From: an uncultured Clostridia bacterium
Lineage (GTDB): Bacteria > Bacillota > Clostridia > Oscillospirales > Oscillospiraceae
Length of the DNA: 11,905 bases
Assembly: GCA_938023775.1 (NCBI GenBank)
Contig: CALJDB010000299.1
Location: 1-11,905, forward strand
Direction: 5' to 3'
Each line of letters opens with the position of its first letter. The first letter of the stretch is position 1. Position numbers and translations under genes: made by a program. A model generated the notes under the pieces. The model was not told the origin of the DNA and did no database searches. It worked only from the letters and a program-made list of their open reading frames with translations. Shown here piece after piece: positions 6,486-11,905 of the stretch.

Positions 6486-7448
6486 ATGGAAGCACTGGAC
6501 GTTGTCGCCCTCGGCGAGCTTTTGATCGACTTTACCTGCCTGACTGCCGACGCGGGGGGCTATCCCACCATGGCAGCCCATCCCGGCGGCGCACCGGCGA
6601 ATTTTCTCGCCGCGCTCGCGAAATTCGGCGCGAAGACCGCCCTGCTCGCCAAGGTCGGGACGGACGCCTTCGGGCGGCGGCTCATCGCCACGCTGCGCGC
6701 TCTCGGCGTCGAGACGCGCGGCATCGTGACGGCGGAGGACGTGTTCACCACGCTCGCCTTCGTGACGCTCGACGAGCGCGGCGACCGCGAGTTTTCCTTC
6801 GCGCGCAAGCCCGGCGCGGACACGCAGCTTCACTTCGACGAGCTGGACTTGTCGCTTATCGACCGCGCCCGCGCGCTGCATTTCGGCTCCCTCTCGCTGA
6901 CGGATGAGCCCGCGCGGGAGACAACGCGCCGCGCCGTGGAGTACGCGAAGGCGCACTTCAAGCTCCTCAGCTTTGACCCGAACCTCCGCCGCCCGCTCTG
7001 GCGCAGCGAGACCGAGGCGCGCGAGCAGATGCGCTGGGGACTTGCGCAGGCGGACGTTGTGAAGCTCAGCGACGAGGAGGCGGCGTTTCTGTTCGGCGAC
7101 GATCCCGCCGCCTGCGCGCGGCGGCTCATCGGCGATTACGGCGTGAAGCTTGTGTTCGTGACGCTTGGGGCGGAGGGCTGCCTCGCCGCGAACGCAGCCG
7201 CGGCGCTCCGCGTCCCCGCGCCCGCGGGCATCGCCGTGCGGGACACGACCGGCGCGGGCGACATCTTCGGCGGCAGCGCGATGAGCCGCCTGCTCGCCCT
7301 CGGCAAGTCGCCGGACGCCCTCAGCGCCGAAGAGCTCGCCGCCGTCGCCCGCTTCGCCGCCGCCGCCGCGACGCTCTCCACCGCCCGCCCCGGCGGGATC
7401 GAAAGCGTCCCGGAGCTCGGCGAGGTGCTGGCAATCTGCGGCGCTTAA
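6486..7448 (+). CDS. PfkB-family carbohydrate kinase, probable fructokinase
   Basis: It probably phosphorylates D-fructose to fructose-6-phosphate with ATP in the cytoplasm. The 320 residues are standard for the ribokinase/PfkB family. The first signature, HPGGAPANFLAALAKFGAKT, spans 32-51. The second, DTTGAGDIFGG (253-263), carries the catalytic base Asp259. The motif FDPNLRRPLW (163-172) and the E/LL-x-DF start are typical of fructokinases rather than ribokinases or 2-keto-3-deoxygluconate kinases, but related substrates cannot be excluded. The ATG at 6486 follows GAGGTGA (6474-6480), which overlaps the isomerase stop. A GTG at 6477 would overlap that stop but lacks a suitable site. It is the last gene of the operon and is followed after 9 bases by a terminator hairpin. 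Confidence 0.92.
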   Translation: MEALDVVALGELLIDFTCLTADAGGYPTMAAHPGGAPANFLAALAKFGAKTALLAKVGTDAFGRRLIATLRALGVETRGIVTAEDVFTTLAFVTLDERGDREFSFARKPGADTQLHFDELDLSLIDRARALHFGSLSLTDEPARETTRRAVEYAKAHFKLLSFDPNLRRPLWRSETEAREQMRWGLAQADVVKLSDEEAAFLFGDDPAACARRLIGDYGVKLVFVTLGAEGCLAANAAAALRVPAPAGIAVRDTTGAGDIFGGSAMSRLLALGKSPDALSAEELAAVARFAAAAATLSTARPGGIESVPELGEVLAICGA

Positions 7449-7457
7449 AATGAGAAA

Positions 7458-7490
7458 GAAGAGAGACCGCCTTGCGGTCTCTCTTCCTTT
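7458..7490. terminator. Bidirectional intrinsic terminator
   Basis: GAAGAGAGACCGC (7458-7470) and GCGGTCTCTCTTC (7474-7486) form a perfect 13-bp stem with a CTT loop. On the plus strand it is followed by CTTTTCGTTCGGTTTT. On the minus strand it is followed by a TTTCTCATTTTAAG tract. It sits between the converging kinase (stop 7448) and permease (stop 7501), serving both. Confidence 0.85.
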
Positions 7491-7500
7491 TCGTTCGGTT

Positions 7501-9603
7501 TTACCGCAGCTCCCCCATCGTGTGCAGCTTTACGCCATGCTCCGCCAGCCATGCTGCGGTGCGGCTGGCGTCTGTCGTCGGGGTGGTGGAGAAGGTCTCG
7601 TAGACCTCCTTGCCGTCGGGGAGAATGTCGCGGAGGGAGAGGTCGATATTCGCCTGATAGACGCCGGCGTCGTAGCTCGGATCGCTGTCGAGGATCCAGA
7701 CGCGGCCGAGCGTTCCGTCGGCGATGTCTGGCTCCACCGCCGTGCGGTAGAGGTCCAGCAGCTCACGGGCGGAGAACTCGAAGCTATAGTAGAAATAGGC
7801 GTTTGCAAGATTGAACATATAGTCCCGCGGGGCAACGTCGACACCGTCTCCGACCACATAGGAGGCGGGCTCGCCGGTGTCGGAGAGCGTGCTCAGGAAC
7901 ACGCCGGAGTTCCACGCGAAGTCGAGCACATAGCCGTTCACGCGCTGGTTGCGCTCGCTCTCGCTGAGCGCGGCGGCCTCCTCGGGGGTGAAGCCATACG
8001 CCGTGCAGAGGATATATTCCGCGCCGTCGGCGTAGCCCTCCGCGGCGGCGCACTCCTCGGCGCTCATCACGGCGCTGACGGAGCCGGCAATGAGGGTCTT
8101 TTCCGTGATCTCGATATTGGTCTGCTTGCGGTTCGCGATCGCCTCCGGGCAGTTCAGCAGCGCCTGCATCGCCGCGGCGTCGCTGCCGCTCGCGTCCGCC
8201 GGGTCATAGGGCAGCGAATAGCTGCGGGTGACGGTGCCGCCGTTTTTGAGGCTGTAGCGCAGGCTGCACCAGGTCAGATTGCGGGCGTTATAGTTGAAAA
8301 AGAGCGTGCCGCTGCCCTGGTCCTGCCGGGGCTTATGGTCGATGATGCCCTGATGGAAGGCGCGGACGAGCTCGACGGACTCCGGCTCGATAAGCGTCAC
8401 GCCCGCGCCGCTGCCGGTGATCGTGACCGCCTCGATTTTGTCCGCCGCGGGGATATGGCGCTCATAGCCGAATACGTCCAGCTCCGTGCAGAGCATCAGC
8501 GCCACGAGCGCAAGACAGCAGAGCCCGAAGCCGCCCCAGTGCCGCCGGAACACGCGGAAGGACTTGCGGATGAGCATCTCCGCGGCGAACCATCCGATGA
8601 ACGCGCCGCCGAGCAGCAGCAGGACGACCGTGATGAACAGCGTCATCTGATGGCGCATCTCGCGGCCGCCCCAGGCGATGACGAGGATAAGGCAGGTGAA
8701 GCCGAGCGCGCAGCCGAGCGCCATGCACCAGCGGAAAATGGGCTTCAATGCCTGCACGGCGACGACGTCGCCCGCCGACTCCATGCGCCGCCGGCGCATC
8801 AGGCAGAGCGCCGCGATGCCGAAGACAACACCCACGGCGGCGTAGACCGCGAGCAGTCCAAAGCCGGAGAAGGCGTAGCCCGTGACGATCCACTCGCCGG
8901 TCAGCGCGTCCTGCACATAGATGTCGCCGGCGCCGAGTCGCGCGATCATCGCGACGACGGGGGAGAAATAGCCGCTGAGGTCAAAGCTCATGCTGGAGCC
9001 CGCGCCGTAAAGGAACAGGCACAGCAGCGCGCGCCCCAGCTGCGTAACGCCGCAGACGACGACGTTCAGCACGCCGTAAAGCAGCGGCAGGACCACGATG
9101 CTGCCCGTGAGCTGGGCGCAGAAGCAGGCGAAGCCATAGAAAAAGATGAGCATCAGCGTCACCGCGCCGAGCCACTGGCCCAGCACGCCGAGGTTCAGGC
9201 AGCCAGCCGCCGCCTCCGCCGCGAACGCGAGCAGGAACACGGCGACGTTCGCCGCCGCGAGCGGGACGAAGCCGCCGAGCGCCGCGGAGACGAAAAGCCC
9301 CTCGCGCCGGACGGGGAGGCACGCCGCGCCGTGGGCGGCGCGGGCGTTATAGAGGAAGCTCCAGACCGCCATCGCCATCAGCACGGCGAACACCGCCGTC
9401 ATCGCGATGCCGCCATAGAGCGCAGTGTTCAGCACATATCTTTCCGCGCGGATCGGATACTCGCCGTAATAGCTGCGCGAGGACAAAATCGGCAGCGGCA
9501 GCACGAGGCACCAGATCGCGAGATAAGCGCCCCAGAGCGGCCAGAAACGGGTGATATTCTTAAAAAACAAGGTTTTGTTAAAGCAGGATATCCTTGACCG
9601 CAT
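7501..9603 (-). CDS. ABC transporter permease with large C-terminal extracytoplasmic domain
   Basis: This membrane protein (700 residues) is the partner of the ABC ATPase upstream. It opens with a short cytoplasmic MRSRISCFNKTLFFKN. About eight hydrophobic segments follow, near 21-40, 62-85, 103-133, 147-188, 246-269, 292-311, 320-345 and 358-376; the long ones may be two helices each. From about 377 to the end the protein is soluble-looking, about 320 residues, with many charged and aromatic residues. I recall such domains on Firmicutes permeases next to YtrA-type regulators (possibly DUF6449), but have not verified this. The ATG at 9603 follows GGGAGGT (9611-9617) by 7 nt. An ATG at 9624 is upstream of that site and less likely. 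The start overlaps the ATPase by 26 bp. Substrate unknown; export or cell-envelope stress response is typical for this class. Confidence 0.85.
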   Translation of the reverse strand: MRSRISCFNKTLFFKNITRFWPLWGAYLAIWCLVLPLPILSSRSYYGEYPIRAERYVLNTALYGGIAMTAVFAVLMAMAVWSFLYNARAAHGAACLPVRREGLFVSAALGGFVPLAAANVAVFLLAFAAEAAAGCLNLGVLGQWLGAVTLMLIFFYGFACFCAQLTGSIVVLPLLYGVLNVVVCGVTQLGRALLCLFLYGAGSSMSFDLSGYFSPVVAMIARLGAGDIYVQDALTGEWIVTGYAFSGFGLLAVYAAVGVVFGIAALCLMRRRRMESAGDVVAVQALKPIFRWCMALGCALGFTCLILVIAWGGREMRHQMTLFITVVLLLLGGAFIGWFAAEMLIRKSFRVFRRHWGGFGLCCLALVALMLCTELDVFGYERHIPAADKIEAVTITGSGAGVTLIEPESVELVRAFHQGIIDHKPRQDQGSGTLFFNYNARNLTWCSLRYSLKNGGTVTRSYSLPYDPADASGSDAAAMQALLNCPEAIANRKQTNIEITEKTLIAGSVSAVMSAEECAAAEGYADGAEYILCTAYGFTPEEAAALSESERNQRVNGYVLDFAWNSGVFLSTLSDTGEPASYVVGDGVDVAPRDYMFNLANAYFYYSFEFSARELLDLYRTAVEPDIADGTLGRVWILDSDPSYDAGVYQANIDLSLRDILPDGKEVYETFSTTPTTDASRTAAWLAEHGVKLHTMGELR

Positions 9604-10471
9604 AATCGGCACCTCCCAGCTCATAAATAAAGATCTCCTCCAGCGTCAGCGGCAGCGCGTCGAGGAACAGCGGCTGAAGCTCCTGAAGCTGCGCCAGCGT
9701 CTCCTGCGGGTCGCCGCGCAAAATCAGCGTCCGCAGCCTGCCGTTCACCGTCTCATGAACGAGCTGCAGGCCCTCCGGCAGCGGCCGCTCGTCCGGCAGC
9801 GCGAGCTGGACCTTCGTGATGTTCTCCTGAAGCTCGCTGAGCGAGCGCTCCAGCAGCAGCCGTCCGTGGTCTAAAATGCCCACATGGTCGCAGACGTCCT
9901 CCAGCTCGCGCAGATTGTGGCTGCTGACGAGCACGGTCACGCCGCGCTCCGCGGCGTCCGCCATCAGCAGGCTCCATACCTGGCGCCGCATCACGGGGTC
10001 GAGCCCGTCCACCGGCTCGTCGAGCACCAGCACCTCCGGCCGCAGACACATCGCGAGCCAGAACGCCGCCTGCTTCTGCATGCCCTTGCTCATCCGGCGG
10101 ATGGGCATTTTTTCGTTCAGCCCGAAGACCTCGCGGAGCTTTTCGTAGCGCTCCATATCAAAGGTCGGGTAAATGCCGCGGTAATAGTGCATCATATCGC
10201 GCACGCTCGACTGGACGAAATAGAAGATGTCGTCCGGGATATACGCCATGCGCGACTTGACCGTCGGGTTTTCATAGACGGGCGCGCCGTCGATGAACAC
10301 GCCGCCGCTGTCCGGGCGGAAAATGCCCATAATGTGGCGGATGACGGTGCTCTTGCCGCTGCCGTTCGGTCCGACGAGCCCGTAAACGGAGCCGGTCGGC
10401 ACGGTCATCGTGAGCCCGTCCAGCGCCGTGAAGCCGTCAAAGCGCTTTGTCAGGTTTTTTACTTCGATCAT
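9578..10471 (-). CDS. ABC transporter ATP-binding protein (YtrB-like)
   Basis: It is the cytoplasmic ATPase driving the adjacent permease. The 297 residues contain Walker A GPNGSGKST (34-42), the signature-like MSKGMQKQ (127-134), Walker B VLVLDEP (147-153), the D-loop GLDP (156-159) and the H-loop His185 in SSHNL. The Q-loop glutamine is absent: the segment reads YIPDDIFYF (78-86). The signature also departs from LSGGQ, as is common in this export-type subfamily. Residues from about 215 onward form a C-terminal extension of unknown role. The ATG follows AAGGAGG (10481-10487) at 9 nt and overlaps the GntR stop by 4 bp. Its 3' end overlaps the permease start by 26 bp, so expression of all three is probably coupled. 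Confidence 0.93.
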   Translation of the reverse strand: MIEVKNLTKRFDGFTALDGLTMTVPTGSVYGLVGPNGSGKSTVIRHIMGIFRPDSGGVFIDGAPVYENPTVKSRMAYIPDDIFYFVQSSVRDMMHYYRGIYPTFDMERYEKLREVFGLNEKMPIRRMSKGMQKQAAFWLAMCLRPEVLVLDEPVDGLDPVMRRQVWSLLMADAAERGVTVLVSSHNLRELEDVCDHVGILDHGRLLLERSLSELQENITKVQLALPDERPLPEGLQLVHETVNGRLRTLILRGDPQETLAQLQELQPLFLDALPLTLEEIFIYELGGADYAVKDILL

Positions 10472-10836
10472 GATCTCTCTCCTCCTTCTGCTTTCGCCGC
10501 CGCGGCGATGTCCGCCTCGCTCGCGCCTAAAAAGCGCAGCTCCCGCGCCGTCTCCGCCAGAACGCCCAGCAGCTCGCGCCGCCGCTCCGCGTCCACCTCG
10601 CTGTGGGTCCCGGCAAAGTTGCCCTTGCCCGCCACGGAGTAAATGTAGCCGCTCTGCTCCAGCTCGCGGTAAGCGCGCTGGATGGTGTTCGGGTTGATGG
10701 CGAGCTGCTGCGCCAGCTCGCGCACGCTCGGCAGCTTCTCGTCCGGCGCTATCACGCCGGAGATGATCATTTTCCGCAGCTCATCCTTGATCTGCTCATA
10801 GATCGGCCGCGGATCCCGGTAATTGACCGCAAACAC
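10468..10836 (-). CDS. GntR-family (YtrA-type) transcriptional regulator
   Basis: It is a small DNA-binding repressor, probably of its own operon. The 122 residues begin with FAVNYRDPRPIYEQIKDELRKMI, the usual start of YtrA-type GntR proteins. The winged helix-turn-helix spans about 11-76, with LPSVRELAQQLAINPNTIQRAYRELEQSGYI (35-65) as recognition region and the wing SVAGKGNFAG (67-76). A short helical tail of about 45 residues follows, too small for a classic ligand domain, as expected for YtrA types. The start is GTG 10836, placed 8 nt after GAGGTG (10845-10850). A longer frame to 10962 would run through the promoter and is rejected. A near-consensus promoter and an inverted repeat lie just upstream. 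The gene leads the ABC ATPase and permease, so it likely senses a signal linked to that transporter, commonly cell-envelope stress. Confidence 0.9.
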   Translation of the reverse strand: MFAVNYRDPRPIYEQIKDELRKMIISGVIAPDEKLPSVRELAQQLAINPNTIQRAYRELEQSGYIYSVAGKGNFAGTHSEVDAERRRELLGVLAETARELRFLGASEADIAAAAKAEGGERS

Positions 10837-10871
10837 GCATCGTTCACCTCGCTTGCTCAAGTGTCGCAACT

Positions 10872-10890
10872 GTATTAGCTGTGTTAATAC
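10872..10890 (-). promoter_or_regulatory. Candidate operator of the GntR regulator
   Basis: GTATTA (10872-10877) and TAATAC (10885-10890) form a perfect 6-bp inverted repeat with a 7-bp centre. It lies between the -10 box (10892-10897) and the start codon, covering the predicted transcript start. GntR dimers bind such symmetric sites, so autorepression is likely. A second looser pair, CTGTAT (10870-10875) and ATACAG (10895-10900), overlaps it. Confidence 0.55.
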
Positions 10891-10891
10891 G

Positions 10892-10920
10892 GTTATACAG
10901 CATGCAAGGGCGTTTGTCAA
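10892..10920 (-). promoter_or_regulatory. Promoter of the gntR-ABC operon
   Basis: On the minus strand a perfect -35 TTGACA (10920-10915) is followed after exactly 17 bases by TATAAC (10897-10892), one mismatch from consensus. The transcript start is expected near 10885, about 50 bases before the GTG start of the regulator. Confidence 0.8.
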
Positions 10921-10940
10921 GAGGGAAGTTGGGGATTTTT

Positions 10941-10990
10941 TATCAATGCGGCGAAGCCGCACAATTTAAAGACCTCCCTGTGCAAGGGAG
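10941..10990. repeat. Tandem small hairpins, possible degenerate intergenic repeat
   Basis: Two palindromes lie close together: TGCGGC/GCCGCA (10947-10961, 3-nt loop) and CTCCCT/AGGGAG (10974-10990, 5-nt loop), followed by a purine-rich GGCAAGGGGG. The stretch carries no gene. It resembles, from memory, the CTCCCTTGCACAGGGAG-type palindromic units scattered between genes in GC-rich gut Clostridia. A second copy is not present in this window, so repeat status is inference. Confidence 0.3.
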
Positions 10991-11005
10991 AGGCAAGGGG
11001 GTGTC

Positions 11006-11043
11006 AAAGACCCGGGCGGCACGGAAGTGCCGCCCGGGTCTTT
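11006..11043 (-). terminator. Intrinsic terminator after the thioesterase gene
   Basis: AAAGACCCGGGCGGCAC (11006-11022) and GTGCCGCCCGGGTCTTT (11027-11043) pair over 17 bp around a 4-base loop. It lies 11 bases beyond the stop codon of the minus-strand gene. The T-run on the minus strand is only three long. The very stable stem makes termination likely all the same. Confidence 0.75.
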
Positions 11044-11054
11044 TCTATAGACGC

Positions 11055-11783
11055 TTACTCGGTCACGAGGCGGATCAGGAGCGCGGTTTTGCCGCTGGGG
11101 AGGGCGGCGCGGATCTCCAGCGCGCCGTCGGCGGCGCGGCGCTTCTGGAAGGCGAGGGTGTCGCCCTCGTAGCAGGGGGTGCGGAAGTGGATCTCCGCCT
11201 CGCGGATATTGAGGTCCCGCTGCTTGGCGACGGGAAACAGGCTCGCGAGCGCGCGGGGATAGGCGGCGTTATTCATGTGCCCACCGAGGTCGATGTCCGT
11301 GGAGTGGACGGTGTAGTGCGCGAAGGGCTCGTCCGTGAAGTTGTCGTGGACGCGGGTGAAAAGCCCCGGTACGGCGGATTCGTCCGGGAACACCGTGTCC
11401 GGCGCGTAAACGTCCATCACGTCGTGCAGCCCGCCGCCGTCCAGCTCCAGAATCGCCCACTCGCTCTTGCCCGCGACGAGCACCTCGCCGTTTTTGCTGA
11501 GCGTATAGCTGCGGTTGCCGCGCTTTTTGCCGACGCTCTCCGGCCAGGTGGAGGCGGTCACGATCTCCGTGATGCCGGGGCGGCGGAAAAAGCGGATGCG
11601 GGTCTTGACCGTCAGCCAGAAGAGCCCGCGCTTTTGCATATCCACCGGACCGTTGCCGATGGCGACCGCGTGCTCCGCGGCGAGGTCCATAAAAAGCCCG
11701 AACGTGTCCGCCACGCCGAGGCGCGCGGAGCTGTCGCAGCAGCCGGGCAGGATCATCATATCCTTGGTCATTCTGCATTCCAT
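11055..11783 (-). CDS. Acyl-ACP thioesterase family protein (double hotdog)
   Basis: The 242-residue cytoplasmic protein looks like bacterial members of the FatA/FatB-type acyl-ACP thioesterases (PF01643), which release fatty acids from acyl carrier protein. The N-terminal hotdog (about 10-135) has CCDSSARLGVADTFGLFMDLAAEHA (15-39), RGLFWLTVKTRIRFFRRP (52-69) and TASTWP (76-81). The C-terminal hotdog (about 150-242) has TDIDLGGHMNNAAY (162-175). Plant FatB uses Asp-x-Asn-x-His here, plus a glutamate downstream. In this protein the first residues read Asp165-x-Gly167-x-His169, so Asn is replaced by Gly, and the expected Glu position appears to be Pro203 in FRTPCYEGD. Activity or mechanism may differ. 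The ATG follows GGAGGAC (11794-11800) at about 10 nt. It stands alone with its own promoter and terminator. Confidence 0.85.
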   Translation of the reverse strand: MECRMTKDMMILPGCCDSSARLGVADTFGLFMDLAAEHAVAIGNGPVDMQKRGLFWLTVKTRIRFFRRPGITEIVTASTWPESVGKKRGNRSYTLSKNGEVLVAGKSEWAILELDGGGLHDVMDVYAPDTVFPDESAVPGLFTRVHDNFTDEPFAHYTVHSTDIDLGGHMNNAAYPRALASLFPVAKQRDLNIREAEIHFRTPCYEGDTLAFQKRRAADGALEIRAALPSGKTALLIRLVTE

Positions 11784-11821
11784 GTCAAAAAAAGTCCTCC
11801 GAGCCTTGTCATTCTCCGCCC

Positions 11822-11850
11822 ATTATACCCCGCCGCGCGGAGATTGTCCA
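11822..11850 (-). promoter_or_regulatory. Promoter of the thioesterase gene
   Basis: On the minus strand TGGACA (11850-11845), one mismatch from consensus, is followed after 17 bases by a perfect TATAAT (11827-11822). The transcript start is expected near 11815, leaving a leader of about 32 bases before the ATG at 11783. Confidence 0.8.
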
Positions 11851-11905
11851 CCGGGAAAAATGGAGGAGAATCGAAAAATATTCAGTTTCTGCGGATAAAT
11901 TATAA

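Noticed and set aside
7450..9597. Open frame of 715 codons on the plus strand opposite the permease
   Set aside because: It mirrors the permease gene almost exactly, is low-complexity and charged, begins over the terminator region and has no recognisable domain.
10837..10962. N-terminal extension of the GntR regulator
   Set aside because: It would translate through the promoter and operator; the family N-terminus begins at the GTG with a good ribosome-binding site.

Overview
This is a GC-rich chromosomal window. Its proteins look like those of an anaerobic, butyrate-forming member of the Clostridia. A clostridial Oscillospiraceae-like origin (Intestinimonas, Flavonifractor, Oscillibacter type) is my inference from the high GC, the style of the butyrate genes and the YtrA-type ABC cassette; nothing in the window fixes the taxon. 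Nine or ten good protein genes fill it, with no RNA genes, CRISPR array or recognisable insertion sequence. No stretch longer than about 300 bases lacks a gene. The longest gaps are the 242-base leader at the left end and the 218 bases between the two right-hand minus-strand units.

Region 1 (1-4931, plus strand) is a tightly packed operon, crt-hbd-bcd-etfB-etfA. It encodes the route from acetoacetyl-CoA to butyryl-CoA: 3-hydroxybutyryl-CoA dehydrogenase, crotonase, then butyryl-CoA dehydrogenase with its electron-transfer flavoprotein, probably the electron-bifurcating type. All key catalytic residues are visible. A strong promoter (TTGACA-17-TACAAT) lies at 57-85. An 18-bp half-conserved match to the Rex (NADH-sensing repressor) operator overlaps its -35 box. 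The roughly 150-nt leader holds a hairpin followed by six T, possibly an attenuator. Thiolase and the terminal butyryl-CoA-consuming enzyme are not in the window.

Region 2 (4932-7500, plus strand) has its own probable promoter and a perfect 11-bp GC-rich hairpin near the predicted transcript start. Three genes follow: a short-chain dehydrogenase/reductase (SDR) relative whose whole catalytic tetrad appears to be replaced, a cupin D-lyxose/D-mannose isomerase, and a PfkB-family fructokinase. The last two can take D-mannose through D-fructose to fructose-6-phosphate (or D-lyxose to D-xylulose). The role of the SDR-like protein is unknown, which makes it the most interesting protein here. A hairpin at 7458-7486 with T-rich flanks on both sides probably ends transcription from both strands.

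Region 3 (7501-10920, minus strand) is a three-gene cassette: a YtrA-type GntR regulator, an ABC ATPase, and a large permease with about eight membrane segments and a C-terminal extracytoplasmic domain of about 320 residues. Its promoter is near-consensus and followed by an inverted repeat suited to autorepression. The genes overlap (4 bp, then 26 bp), so translational coupling is likely.

Region 4 (10921-11905, minus strand) holds an acyl-ACP thioesterase-family gene with its own promoter (TGGACA-17-TATAAT) and a 17-bp terminator hairpin. Between it and the ABC cassette lies a short non-coding stretch of tandem hairpins that resembles a degenerate intergenic repeat.
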